In this document: one piece after another, positions 1 through 12,466 of the stretch
Position numbering within the stretch: the first letter of the stretch is position 1
Layout: every line of letters starts with the position of its first letter
From: Lingula anatina
Taxonomy: Eukaryota; Brachiopoda; Lingulata; Lingulida; Lingulidae
Direction of reading: 5' to 3'
Length of the DNA stretch: 62,000 nt
NCBI RefSeq assembly: GCF_001039355.2
Contig: NW_019773848.1
Location: 49,635 to 111,634 of the forward strand
The notes under the pieces: generated by a model
Databases searched by the model: none
The model's input: only the letters and a program-made list of their open reading frames with translations
What the model was told of the DNA's origin: nothing
Translations under genes and position numbers: made by a program

Positions 1-398
1 TGTTGGCCCCCTTGACGTCAACTGCGTTTTTTGTCAAATTGTGAGCCATCTGGCATTATATTTGTAAAAGAATGGCGTTACATACGTAGCTTAGTTCATG
101 GGGCTTACTTTGAAACCGGTTTTGTTACTCTAACCCATTCCTAGTTGGCTCTACAAGGCCAAAAGTGTCTAACTGGGCCAACTAGCCCCGGGCTCCCTAT
201 AAAAATAATTTCTGAGGGAGAATTGCCCTTTTGTTGTTATAGGTTTTCCTCCCACCTTCAAATCTTTTATCTCGTGCTGTGTAAACAGAACGTAGCGCAA
301 AGCAAATAACAAAATGGATCAATAATAATGAAGGTTTAGCTGATCGAAGGAAAGAGCTCTCTATTCAACATCAGGCATGTCGAACACTTGGCGCAGGT
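1..398. other. upstream region of first GT92 gene
   Basis: No coding signal is seen. The stretch is the presumed 5' flank and 5' UTR of the glycosyltransferase starting at 399. I see no convincing TATA box or other promoter element. Confidence 0.4.
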
Positions 399-3300
399 AT
401 GAGAGTAAGACTTAAACGTACGCTCGTATGGATTATCGGGCTATATTTATTCATAATATATTATTTTTTCAACCCTTCTGCTAATTACCTTGAGCCTTAC
501 ATCAAAGACATAGTTCAACCAGGTTTAGAATCACGGCAGATAGTAAAAAACGGCAAGCTTCCTGAAACGACAACAACGACCACAGAATGTACTACGGAGA
601 AATTGACGGTCATTCCCAGTCGTGCTGACTACAAGTCATGCCCAAAGCTATCGCCGCCTCCTTTCGACACACCCGATCGTCAAGATTTCCTCCCTGTTGG
701 AGAAGAAGGGACTTTCTATACTTTTTCCGCCTTCGTCGATGACCGACTTGGAAAGAATGGCGTCCTTGTCGTCATATCTATAGGCGACCCCAAGGGGAAA
801 CTTCCGAGATTTTGCCAGGCTTGGTACAATGCAGGGAGGGACAACACAACAGGCAGCGCTTTAGGGGGACATGCTAATGCAACGGTCTTCCTGAATATCA
901 TCCCCGGAAAACTGGAGAAATATCCCGAAGGCCATGGGCGAAGGTATAGTCCGTAATGTATATGCCATTGCTTATTTCGCTCAAAATTAATAGGGATACG
1001 AAAATGTTAGAAATCTTTAAATCATACCGATTTGCTGGGCCTCAAAAAAGTAAACTTGCGCTACTTGGGGGTTACTTATGTGACGTGATCGTGTAAGCTT
1101 ACTTTGTACAGAGGTCCACAAGGTAGACCTCAGGAAAATCGATGTCTCCCGTATGGCAATGTAGCTTTGGGTTTGAACTATTACGTTTTGAACTAAAACA
1201 TAAGCATAAGAACCAGTTTATATAGTCAAGGTTTGATAAAGGTGGCAAACTTGACAAAAAAGGGCAAATAATTGTTTTTTGATACATGATAAACAAAAGC
1301 TTTGGTTGTACTTCGAATTCTTATCTTTCTGTAAATATGCTCTGCAGATAAAGGGCAGTTTGTGACGTTACATTGTGGGAGAGGGCTGGGGTAAGACGTA
1401 ACAGGTTTCCATTTTGAACCGTTATCGGTCTCTTTACGTGTGCTCCGATAGCGAGTTGTCATTCTTGATACACGCCAACAATGTGCACTAAGATCGCTGT
1501 GAGATCAAGCTCACACCAAACATTTTGTTATAATCCGCCAACCCCCTCTCCCCCTCCCTCCTCCCCCTCCCATATCTGCACATGGTTGTTGTCAAGCCTG
1601 TGTGTTTTATCAGTGCGTGAAGGTGAGGTGTCTTTTTTATTTGACTTTGACCCAGATTGATAGACTACATATGTAGAATATTCAACAGGGAAAAAATGTT
1701 GATCTGTTGCCACTTGTAAGACCTTGAGTGCACGCTCCTCCTTACACTACCAGCCAAATGTGTGCCTTTTGAGTAATTCTTTTGATGTCCATACTTACTC
1801 TGTTCAATGTACCTACAAGGAATTATATAACTATTGATTTTCACCTTAGTAGTTGTTAAAATTTGCAAATACCAGAATCAATAGAATACGCTTGCTGCAG
1901 CAATTTTCTATTGCAGCGTGCAATCGTATTCGAACAATGTGGTTATCTGGCTGTGAAATCAATGATACAAAATCCGTCTACATAACGGCAGTCCAAAATG
2001 ATGAAGATTTACATCTAATATCTTCTTCATCAGTGCACTGGGCTTATCGAACTTCAGTCTATCTACTTCCAAAGTAAAATAACCCCCATAAAATTTTCTC
2101 CTTTCGGCTTAGACCGAGTGAACTGATATTTCTTGTATTTTCACTTTGTACTAATATAAGTACCTTCTGAGCAGGAGTATTAAGCTCATTATTTAAAAAC
2201 CATAAGGACATATGCTATTTGGAAAGACTTAATGAGGATTAAAGGAGACAAGCATTGCATTCACTGATTAATCAGGATTTTATTTGATCTGCCTAAATCT
2301 GTCACCTCGCGATATACATATGTCTGAAATTGATACACATTTAAAGCGATTTTCATGTTTGAATTATTCATGAGAAAGCGGGGATGAATCAAGCATCATC
2401 GTCCTCGTCGTTGTCATCATCATTATTATTATTATTATTATTATTTTACACTATTAGGCACCAGCCTCTCAGCCTCTTAACACCTGTGTCAGCTGCATCA
2501 TGGGCGTATTCTTTATCACTAAACAGAAACACCCCAACATTGTTTAATCAGGGAATCGTTTATTACAATGTGATATTAAGTCGCGTTCAGAGTAAAAAAT
2601 GTTTGACACCCACCCCTGTAAATCCGGCCATCACGGACAGTTAGATGAGACTGTACATGTACGTATGCAGTAATTGAACCCGGTTTATTGACCAGGGGTG
2701 GGGACATGAGGGAGGGAGGGCACAAGGATAACACATTTTGCCTTGCTTCACTTCCCAGGTATTATATAGGGAGGGGGTTACAATCCATCCTCTGCTTCCT
2801 GAAGGTAGAACATATTCCCTAGTATAGCATCAATGCAGCCCTCTCTGTCACATGCTATTCGTCCGTTTTTTTTTTTTTTTTTTGTTTGTTTTTTTTAAGA
2901 TCTTGAAGGTCATGTGGTTTCAGAGAAGTTAAGCGTCTCAAAAAATCTCCTCGCTTGCAAATATAGGTATTTTCTAATAACTAACAATTCAAACATTTTT
3001 GTTTTTGTTTCACAGGTTTAATGGATATGCTTTCCACTGCCCGCTGACGTCACAACTGTTGCCATATGCCGCATCACTTGCCTACAATGAATGTGATATT
3101 CCAGCACGTGGAGTACTGAAGGTCCTTAATACTAAACCAACAAAATTGCCAGTCAAACCGAAATTTGAATTTGCAGTCTGCATAACGCCAATGAGTTTAC
3201 AATACGATAATGTTAATCAGTTCGTGGAGATGGTTGAAATGAACCGCGAGTTGGGCGCTGAACATTTTACATTCTATAACTACAGCATAGGTCCACGAGT

Positions 3301-3955
3301 TGCCAAAGTACTAAAACATTATACCAAACAAGGTGTTGCAGATCTCATTCAGTGGCCTTTACCTATCAAAGCTAATATTTGGCCCCCAGTTAAGGGGCAG
3401 AGGGAGGAAATTCATTACTATGGACAAGTGGTGGCGCTGAATGACTGCTTCAACAGATATATGCATAAAGCTGACTTCACAGTTATGACGGATATGGATG
3501 AGTTTATCGTGCCACGAGTTGATATGACCTGGAAAAAACTAGTGCAAAGTCTCGGTGGAATGAAACCACACGTAGGTTCATTTCTATTCAAAAACGCCTT
3601 TTTTAAGGCAGAATGGCCGAACGACGAAAGTCTTGCCAATAACAAATCAATCAATGAATTTAATCTTTTAACACAGCTAAAAACAAAGCGCGAGAAGAAA
3701 GTGAGTAGGCCCCGTTCTCGCTCAAAATATTTCGTCATCACAGAACGCTCGCGTATCGTGGGAATTCACTATGTATGGAAGAACATGCCAGGATATAAAG
3801 ATCACGTGGTACCAGAAGAAATTGCAATGTTGTTTCACTACAGAAATTGGGACAATCCTGATGACAAGAACTGGATTGTGGATAGAACTATGCACAAGTA
3901 TAGCGACAGCTTATTACGGAGAGTGCAAAATGTTTATCATACAGTACAATTGTGA
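399..3955 (+). CDS. GT92 family glycosyltransferase, copy 1 (two exons)
   Basis: Coding exons 399..943 and 3016..3955 join in frame to 494 aa (donor AAG|GTATAG, acceptor TTTCACAG|G, codon split 2+1). Residues about 8-24 form one hydrophobic segment after a basic MRVRLKR start, the type II signal anchor of a Golgi enzyme. Exon 2 carries the GT92 (former DUF23) catalytic domain: FAVCITPM, then MNRELGAEHFTFYN, then TDMDEF (DxD-type metal/nucleotide-sugar site, D341/D343), ending near HYRNW and DRTMHKYS. Characterised family members such as C. elegans GALT-1 add galactose to N-glycan core fucose; donor and acceptor here are unknown. It is clearly diverged from the two downstream copies but shares their exon layout. 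The start is chosen because the other two copies begin with the same MR.R.KR context. A possible poly(A) signal AATAAA lies at 4077-4082. Confidence 0.9.
944..3015 (+). other. intron of GT92 copy 1
   Basis: A 2.07 kb intron with GT-AG ends. Short open frames in it have no family resemblance. It contains a (TTA)n run near 2419-2445 and a T-rich tract near 2866-2895. Confidence 0.75.
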
Positions 3956-5850
3956 TGATTAATCTATTTAATTTATTTAACACGTGTAGCCTGCCCGGTG
4001 CGCTTTACAATGTTGCAATATTTTTATTTTAAAAATTTTATTCAAAATTTCAATTGATTCAAGTTTAGTAACGAAAAATAAATACATGAAGTTAATGGCT
4101 TTAATCGATATCATTCTCTAAACACTCCATCTTCTGATTTGTATTCTAGGAGAAAAAATCATACGCATTATTTTGTGAGTTTTCAGTCTTTTATTCACAT
4201 GTCCACAGAAACCAAAAACTTTCTTAAATAGTATATTCGTTGAGATTTGATGTCTCGCCAAGCAAAAAATCAACTGGTAGCTAATGCTCTTTTCCGAAAA
4301 AAAAGGTAAAAGAACCAATAACCAAATGTGTTTATTCATTTTTCTGACATATATATTTGAACAAAATCAGAAGACTTTGTTAATATGCCACATTAGCTGG
4401 GAATACATTTTTAAAGTGTATCATTACATATGTTTTTTGTTTTGTTTCTGTGTATATGTAAATCAAAGACTGAAAACTCGAGCTAGCTTTGTAAGTCCAC
4501 CCCGTGACCTACCCGCGGCATCACAATATGTTTTCATTTACGAATGTAAGCCTATGAGTTTTACACTGAATAATGCATTTGCATATCATGTGTGCCGTCA
4601 GCAATACTATGGTGACAATGGAACATTATCTTTCATGTACTGTATGTTTTTTTTGTGTTTATTTCTAGTCCCAAACACAATGCCGTTTAAACAATAGGCC
4701 TAATTTAGGCCGGTTCTTTACAAGCTATATGTAGAACAGTTGGTTATACTTTTTTTCTGTGTTCTTTATATATACGCATGTATTTTAAACACATCTGTTA
4801 GAGCGTATGTTTTTTAATTGGCATTTAAACTGTGGTTTTTGACGTGAGAGTCAAAATAATCTTATCAGTTTTTTGTAATCAATTATTATTATCTGAGCAT
4901 TATTATTTTATCATAAAGGGTTTTAAACCCTAATACTTTTATTTTGAAGTGCCATCATTTCGAGTGCATTAAGCTTCATATATCTTTGTTTTATTAGAAT
5001 TGGCATTGATATATCAGTTTGCATTGCCATACCGTATTATGTATTGTACGCATTATTTCAATGTAATTTTCCACGTCTGTTTCATTGTATTTTATGCCCT
5101 TTCTATTTCGATTTTCTTTGCTGTATGTATTGATCGTGGCGAGAATGAATAAAACAATAAATTGAAGTATGTCTACATGTAAGTTCAGCATGAGTAGGGC
5201 CTACCGTGTCTATAAGTACATATACACTGTATGATACTGCCAATGATACCGGTAGCTGTATAGCAAAGATCTACTTCTCTCTCTTTCCCATCCAACCCAA
5301 TTTCACTCAACCTGGCGATAAAGGTCTACCGGTACATATAGGCCTACACTGACCACGTAATTGATATCAGGCCTAATGGTAGTCATTTGGTACATGTAGC
5401 CTACAGGTGACAACATGCCTATGAGTTTTTAACCAAGTACAGGGTACATTGTAATTTGCGGACATGCAGTGGCAGGGTCTACCCTTGACCTACACAATTG
5501 GAGAAAAAATATATTTATGGATGTAAAAAGACATGTAAAAAGATAAAAGGAGTCCTAAGCAAAACGTCGGGAACGTTGGGGAAATTAAAATTATCATGGA
5601 AATACAAAATCGCTTTTGAATTTGCAGGCATCAGTTGAGGCAATACAGTGTTTGGCTTTTGCAGTTGTCAACCAACAGGTGGCAGTAGTAAACGTTCAGT
5701 CTTTGATCGTTCTTGGATCGAGACTGATGTGACCTACATACATGTATGTCAAATGCTTCAAGTACCTGTACATGTCAGTGACTTGTACATGAAGGTATGG
5801 CCAAATTTCGACTAAAACAAAATAGTTTCATCAATTAATATGTTACCGGT
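3956..5850. other. intergenic region between GT92 copies 1 and 2
   Basis: No gene is recognised. It holds the 3' flank of copy 1, an imperfect inverted repeat (arms about 4177-4212 and 4441-4481), and from 5262 the start of the block repeated after the N at 8522. A TTTGCAG acceptor-like site near 5621-5627 could mark a 5' UTR exon of copy 2. Confidence 0.5.
4177..4481. repeat. imperfect inverted repeat, possible MITE
   Basis: The arm at 4177-4212 (starting GAGTTTTCAGTCTTT) and the reverse complement of 4441-4481 match over about 35 bases with a few mismatches, around a spacer of about 230 bp. No target-site duplication was resolved and no coding is seen inside. It may be a decayed foldback element. 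Confidence 0.4.
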
Positions 5851-8521
5851 ATGAGGGTGCGTATAAAACGTATGCTCATATGTGCATTAACGTTGTATTT
5901 GGCAGGTGTGTACTATTTTTTCATCCTTAGCGCTGATCGATCCAAGCTAAGTGTAGGTCCAGGTAACGAAGCAGGTGATGACCTAGATACTGAAATGCGA
6001 CATGTGGCTGCTGACGGTAACATTGTTTACATGAAACGAAAGGAATTCACAGGAGAATCAGCGACACAACCTCGCCGCACTGCCTATGAATTATGTCCAC
6101 AGCTTTTGCCCCCTCCGTTTAATACAGCAGATCGTCAAGTTTTCTTGCCGGTGGGTGGACAGGGGTTATTTTACACTTTCTCGGCCTATGTTGACGATCG
6201 CTTAGGAAAGAATGGCGTACTAATAATTTTGTCGATAGGGGATTCCAGAGGCAAAATGATGAAGTTCCCACGTTATTGTCAAGTTTGGTACCGTGATGAG
6301 AATGAGGAAGCACCTGTAGCTGCGACGGCCACGCTGAATGTATTACCTGGTGGACCGGAGATATTACCTGAGGACAAGGGACTAAGGTGTGATAAGATTT
6401 CTTAATCTGATTTAACATGTGTGGCTTTCTATTTCTTTCACTTTGCTTGCTTATTTATTTAACAAATGCACTTTAAGTATTTCTATATATTATAATTAAC
6501 GCAACTCGCCAGGCATGTTATACAGAAAAAGATCGCCCTGTAGCATAATTCCAGGGTTTTGCTGGAGGGGGGGGGGGGCATTAGGATAAAAATTTATCTA
6601 CCTTACTTCTTATATTAAATATTAGACGGTGACAATGTTACTGTGATATGAAGGGCACAAGGGTGGAAGAATTACTTGGTTTTTCTTCCTCTCGTTTGTT
6701 ATACTGTTTTGGGTGTGGTGAAGGGGTACATGGATCTCCGAACCTATAGTAAGGTAGGGCAGGTGGTTCACTATAACAGCCTGGAATCATCATATTGTAA
6801 GACTGTGATAATAGGCCTACATCTGTAATACACCCATAATTGTTATATTTATCATTGGAAGCCCCATCCCATTTTAAATGTATATATAAGTAATCGTCAG
6901 TCAAGATTAACATACCTGTGGCCTAAAGATGTTAGTAGCCCCATGCTGATAATCATTCATTATTCCATTACATTACCACATTCATTTCATATTTATATTT
7001 ACCTTATGATAATGATTCATCATTGATGATATAATTAATTAATGTACTTGTTAATAACAATAGTATCATTACTTATTTTAGTGAATGGCTGAAGGATTTA
7101 TTATTTCACTTTTGTCATATATTTCACACAGGTACACAGGCTATACTTTCAACTGCCCCCTGCCGTCACAGAAGAGACCGTATGCCGTGTCACTTGCATA
7201 CAATAAGTGTGACGGGCCTTCTGGCGGCGTTCTGAAGGTCCTGAATACCAAATCATGGCCGAATACAGTAAAACCACGCTATAGGTTTGCAGTTTGTGTG
7301 ACCCCGCTACATCTGCATTATGATAACTTGAACCAGTTTATAGAAATGGTGGAAATGAACCGCGAGTTGGGCGCGGAACATTTTACCTTTTACAATTACA
7401 GCATTGGCCCACGAGTGACCAAAGCGCTTAAACATTATATCAAGGAAGGTGTTGTGGATCTTATTCAGTGGCCGGTACCTGTCAAGGTAAATGTGTGGCC
7501 GCCCATCGAAGGATATAAAGAAGAGCTTTATTACTTTGGGCAAATACCTGCTCTTAATGATTGTCTACATAGGTATTTGCACAAAGCAAACGTAACAGTG
7601 ATGACTGATATGGACGAATTTATTGTACCACGTGTTGATCGAACTTGGAGAGACCTATTTGAAAGGCTGGGAGCAATGGACGAGAAAGTGAGAGCATATG
7701 TGTTCAAAAACACATTTTTCAGGACAGAATGGCCGAACGATGAAAGTCTTTTAAAAAATAAATCAGTCAATGAGTTTAACCTGTTAACACAGTTAAAAAC
7801 GAAGAGGGAAAATTACGTCAGCAGGCCACACACACGTTCGAAATATTTCGCTATCACAGAACGCGTTCGCATTGTCGGCATTCACTTTGTGTGGAAGGGT
7901 TTTCCTGGCTACCCAGAACGCATTGTGCCGGAGGAGGTTGGATTGTTACATCATTACAGAAATTGGGAGGATCCGACAGACAAAAACTGGATCGTGGATA
8001 GAACTATGCATAAATATAGTGATAAATTATTACTCAGATTGAATAATATTCATCGGTTATTAAAACAGCTGTGACAATGAATTTTTCTATGTGTTATTGT
8101 AGGCTGTATCTTATCCTGAACACATGTTTTGAAACACAGTTCTTTATCCTTACATATGAACCACATTGATATTTACGCAAATAATTTTTACATTTTACAT
8201 TCTTCTGGTATTCTCAAATATAGTATACAGAACAACTGTCTCATATAAAAGAATATCGATTAGTTGGTTCTTTATTGCGCTGTTAGCATCTTTAAAACTT
8301 TAAAAATACAAGAAATAGATATGACCGATCATTCGGCTTACTGCATGTGAAGAAATAGTTGAAAACTTAAAAACGCATCCACTTCCGGATGGAGAGCGAT
8401 AGAGTTGTAGACTTGCACTGAAATGTTGTTTGGGACCGAAGTAAAACTTTTTTTTTTGATGCGCCTGAATTGCGTGGGAATGTTTGGCTTGGAATTCTCC
8501 ATAGATACGGATTTAGAATAC
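5262..8521. repeat. duplicated block, left copy (GT92 locus)
   Basis: This 3.26 kb block reappears from 8523 to about 11710 with small substitutions and indels. It holds one complete GT92 gene with its flanks. The left copy ends exactly at the N; the right copy begins exactly after it and then continues into unique sequence. That geometry fits an unmerged contig overlap (haplotypes) better than an ordinary tandem duplication. Confidence 0.9.
5851..8074 (+). CDS. GT92 family glycosyltransferase, copy 2 (two exons)
   Basis: Exons 5851..6386 and 7132..8074 join in frame to 492 aa (donor CTAAG|GTGTGA, acceptor TCACACAG|GTAC). The signal anchor lies at about residues 8-24 (LICALTLYLAGVYYFF), followed by a lumenal stem and the GT92 catalytic domain with FAVCVTPL, MNRELGAEHFTFYN and TDMDEFIVPR. 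It is expected to be a Golgi glycosyltransferase of unknown donor and acceptor. It differs from the third copy at about 11 of 492 residues, and intron and flanks are also nearly identical. Because the two copies sit either side of a single N, they may be two alleles of one locus. Confidence 0.9.
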
Positions 8522-8522
8522 N
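8522..8522. other. single N, contig join 1
   Basis: An isolated N. The bases after it match sequence starting at 5262. It marks an artificial or unresolved join. Confidence 0.9.
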
Positions 8523-11500
8523 AGCAAAGATCTACTTCTCTCTCTTTCCCATCCAACCCAATTTCACTCAACCTGGCGATAAAGGTCTACCGGTACATAT
8601 AGGCCTACACTGACCACGTAATTGATATCAGGCCTAATGGTAGTCATTTGGTACATGTAGCCTACAGGTGACAACATGCCTATGAGTTTTTAACCAAGTA
8701 CATTGTAATTTGCGGACATGTAGTGGCAGGGTCTACCCGTGACCTACACAATTCGAGAAAATATATATTGATGGATGTAAAAGACATGTAAAAAGATATA
8801 AGGAGTCCTAAGCAAAACGTTGGGAACGTTGGGGAAATTAAAATTATCATGGAAATACAAAATCGCTTTTGAATCTGCAGGCATCAGTTGAGGCAATACA
8901 GTGTTTGGCTTTTGCGGTTGTCAACCAACAGGTGGCAGTAGTAAACGTTCAGTCTTTGGTCGTTCTTGGATCGAGACTGATGTGACCTACATACATGTAT
9001 ATAAAATGCTTCAAGTACCTGTACATGTCAGTGACATGTACATGAAGGTATGGCCAAATTTCGAGAAAAACATAGTAGTTTGATCAGTTAATATGTTACC
9101 GGTATGAGGATGCGTATAAAACGTATGCTCATATGTACATTAACGTTGTATTTGGCAGGTGTGTACTATTTTTTCATCCTTAGTGGTGATCGATCCAAGC
9201 TAAGTGTAGGTCCAGGTAACGAAGCAGGTGATGACCTAGATACTGAAATGCGACATGTGGCTGCTGACGGTAACATTGTTTACATGAAACGAAAGGAATT
9301 CACAGGAGAATCAGCGACACAACCTCGCCGCACTGCCTATGAATTATGTCCACAGCTTTTGCCCCCTCCGTTTAATACAGCAGATCGTCAAGTTTTCTTG
9401 CCGGTGGGTGGACAGGGGTTATTCTACACTTTCTCAGCCTTTGTTGACGATCGCTTAGGAAAGAATGGCGTACTAATAATTTTGTCGATAGGGGATTCCA
9501 GAGGCAAAATGATGAAGTTCCCACGTTATTGCCAAGTTTGGTACCGTGATGAGAATGAGGAAGCACCTGTAGCTGCGACGGCCACGCTGAATGTATTACC
9601 TGGTGGACCGGAGATATTACCTGAGGACAAGGGGCTAAGGTGTGATAAGATTTCTTAATCTGATTTAACATGTGTGGCATTCTATTTCTTTCACTTTGCT
9701 TGCTTATTTGTTTAACAAATGCACTTTAAATATTTCTATATATTATAATTAACGCAACTCGCCGGGCATGTTATACAGAAAAAGATCGCCCTGTAGCATA
9801 ATTCCAGGGTTTTGCTGGAAGGGGGGGCATTAGGATAAAAATTAATCTGCCTCACTTCTTATATTAAATAGTAGACGGTGACAAGTTTACTGTGATATGA
9901 AGGGCACAAGGGTGGAAGAATTACTTGGCTTTTCTTCCTCTCGTTTGTTATACTGTTTTGGGTGTGGTGAAGGGGTAGGCCTACATGTGTCTCCGAACCT
10001 ATATAGTAAGGGAGGGCAGGTGGTTCACTGTGATAGCCTAGATCCTTCATATTGTAAGACTGTCTAATACATGTGTAATACACCGATAATTGTAGCGTGA
10101 TATGATGTTAATATGATGTTAATAGCCCCATGCTTATAATCATTCATTATTCCATTACATTACCACATTCATTTGATATTTATATTTACCTAATGATAAT
10201 GATTCATCATTGATGATATAATTAATTAATGTACTTGTTAATAATAATAGTATCTTTACTTATTTTAGTGAATGGCTGAAGGATTTATTATTTCAGTTTT
10301 GTCATGTATTTCACACAGGTACACAGGCTATACTTTCAACTGCCCCCTGCCGTCACAGAAGAGACCGTATGCCGTGTCACTTGCATACAATAAGTGTGAC
10401 GTGCCTGCTGGCGGCGTTCTGAAGGTCCTGAATACCAAATCATGGCAGAATACAGTAAAACCACGCTTTGGGTTTGCAGTTTGTGTGACACCGCTACATC
10501 TGCATTATGATAACTTAAACCAGTTTATAGAAATGGTGGAAATGAACCGCCAGTTGGGCGCGGAACATTTTACCTTTTACAATTACAGCATTGGTCCACG
10601 AGTGACCAAAGCGCTTAAACATTACATCAAAGAAGGTGTTGTGGATCTTATTCAGTGGCCGGTACCTGTCAAGGTAAATGTGTGGCCGCCCATCGAAGGA
10701 TATAAAGAAGAGCTTTATTACTTTGGGCAAATACCTGCTCTTAATGATTGTCTACATAGGTATTTGCACAAAGCAAACGTAACAGTGATGACTGATATGG
10801 ACGAATTTATTGTACCACGTGTTGATCGAACTTGGAGGGACCTATTTGAAAGGCTGGGAGCAATGGACGAGAAAGTGAGAGCATATGTGTTCAAAAACAC
10901 ATTTTTCAGGACAGAATGGCCGAACGATGAAAGTCTTTTAAAAAATGAATCAGTCAATGAGTTTAACCTGTTAACACAGTTAAAAACGAAGAGGGAAAAT
11001 TACGTCAGCAGGCCACACACACGTTCGAAATATTTCGCTATCACAGAACGCGTTCGCATCGTCGGCATTCACTTTGTGTGGAAGGGTTTTCCTGGCTACC
11101 CAGAACGCATTGTGCCGGAGGAGGTTGGATTGTTACATCATTACAGAAATTGGGAGGATCCGACAGACAAAAACTGGATCGTGGATAGAACTATGCATAA
11201 ATATAGTGATAAATTATTACTCAGATTGAATAATATTCATCGGTTATTAAAACAGCTGTGACAATGAATTTTTCTATGTGTTATTGTAGGCTGTATCTTA
11301 TCCTGAACACATGTTTTGAAACACAGTTCTTTATCCTTACATATGAACCACATTGATATTTACGCAAATAATTTTTACATTTTACATTCTTCTGGTATTC
11401 TCAAATATAGTATACAGAACAACTGTCTCATATAAAAGAATATCGATTAGTTGGTTCTTTATTGCGCTGTTAGCATCTTTAAAACTCACGCACGAAAAAA

Positions 11501-11710
11501 TACAAGAAATAGATATGACCGATCATTCGGCTTACTGCATGTGAAGAAATAGTTGAAAACTTAAAAACGCATCCACTTCCGGATAGAGAGCGATAGAGTT
11601 GTAGACTTGCACTGAAATGTTGTTTGGGACCGAAGTAAAACTTTTTTTTTGATGCGCCTGAATTGCGTGGGAATTTTTGGCTTGGAATTCTCCATAGATA
11701 CGGATTTAGA
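8523..11710. repeat. duplicated block, right copy (GT92 locus)
   Basis: This is the right partner of 5262-8521. The match ends near 11710, exactly where the left copy runs into the N. Differences include an 8-base addition near 11487 and homopolymer length changes, as expected of alleles. Confidence 0.9.
9104..11261 (+). CDS. GT92 family glycosyltransferase, copy 3 or allele of copy 2
   Basis: Exons 9104..9639 and 10319..11261 join in frame to 492 aa with the same splice sites as copy 2. Signal anchor, GT92 core and TDMDEFIVPR motif are intact. Differences from copy 2 include V3M, A12T, A28G, one Y-to-F in exon 1 and seven changes in exon 2, mostly just after the splice junction. Nothing suggests loss of function. 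Whether it is an independent gene or the other haplotype of copy 2 depends on the N at 8522. Confidence 0.85.
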
Positions 11711-12466
11711 ATGCATGCATTTTTCCTGCATGACCAGTGCCGGTTTTCTTTGTATAAAACACTGCATTCCAATGAATTTCAAGGTCATTTTTTTATTATC
11801 ATCTTTCATATTAGCACTATTATAATCATGATTTTACAATTTATGACATTTTAATGTTTCAAACTTCATATTTAAAGGTACTCTATACGGGATTTATCCG
11901 CCTAAATAAATATTCCTTGGGGGGGGGGGGGGGTCCTGCTTGTGAAGGATTGCTAGACCCACCCCTGCACTTGCATTACATGTTTTATTCCATTTTTTAA
12001 AATCTTATTATTTAGTCCTAAACGACTGGCTAGACATTTTGTAACGCCAGGTCTTCGTGTTCAGAAACTATAGAAGTCGGGTATTTTCATTTGAGGGTGT
12101 TTATGATTTTAAAATATGTATTGGAAAATATTAGTATTTTTTCAGAATATGAAGACAGAAAATATCATTAAGTGAACTTTTCAAACAGGTATAGTGTACC
12201 TTTGATTAATACAATTTTAAATAAGCACAAGGATTGCTCTGTTTTGGCACAAAACATTCGTCCTCTGCATATAACATTACAAATCCCAAAATCAACGTGA
12301 GAAATTCTTTTTGTAAGCATCTCAGACTGTCACACTTGTTGTCACATTCAACGGAAAAAAGATATGCCTGTCCCTGCAAAATCGCTAAATGAAGGCGAGA
12401 CCCGCAGTTGCTAATATTTTGAACTTCGGACAATGGTTCAACGCTTGCACACCATGTTGTGATGGT
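11262..12466. other. intergenic region with 3' flanks of convergent genes
   Basis: No coding is recognised. It carries the 3' flank of GT92 copy 3 (+) and the 3' UTR of the CARD-VWA-MIB gene (-). TTTATT at 11984-11989 reads AATAAA on the minus strand, about 480 bases past that gene's stop, and is a plausible poly(A) signal. A G-run lies near 11920-11932. Confidence 0.5.

Noticed and set aside
2384-2644. Ser/Leu-rich open frame resembling a signal peptide
   Set aside because: The Leu and Ser runs come from a (TTA)n and TCG/TCA microsatellite within the GT92 copy 1 intron.
4284-4697. 137-codon open frame between GT92 copies 1 and 2
   Set aside because: AT-rich, Phe/Tyr-heavy composition, overlaps an inverted repeat, no homology recognised.
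6119-6418. Minus-strand open frames opposite the GT92 first exons (also 9372-9680)
   Set aside because: They overlap conserved coding on the other strand and show no independent family match.
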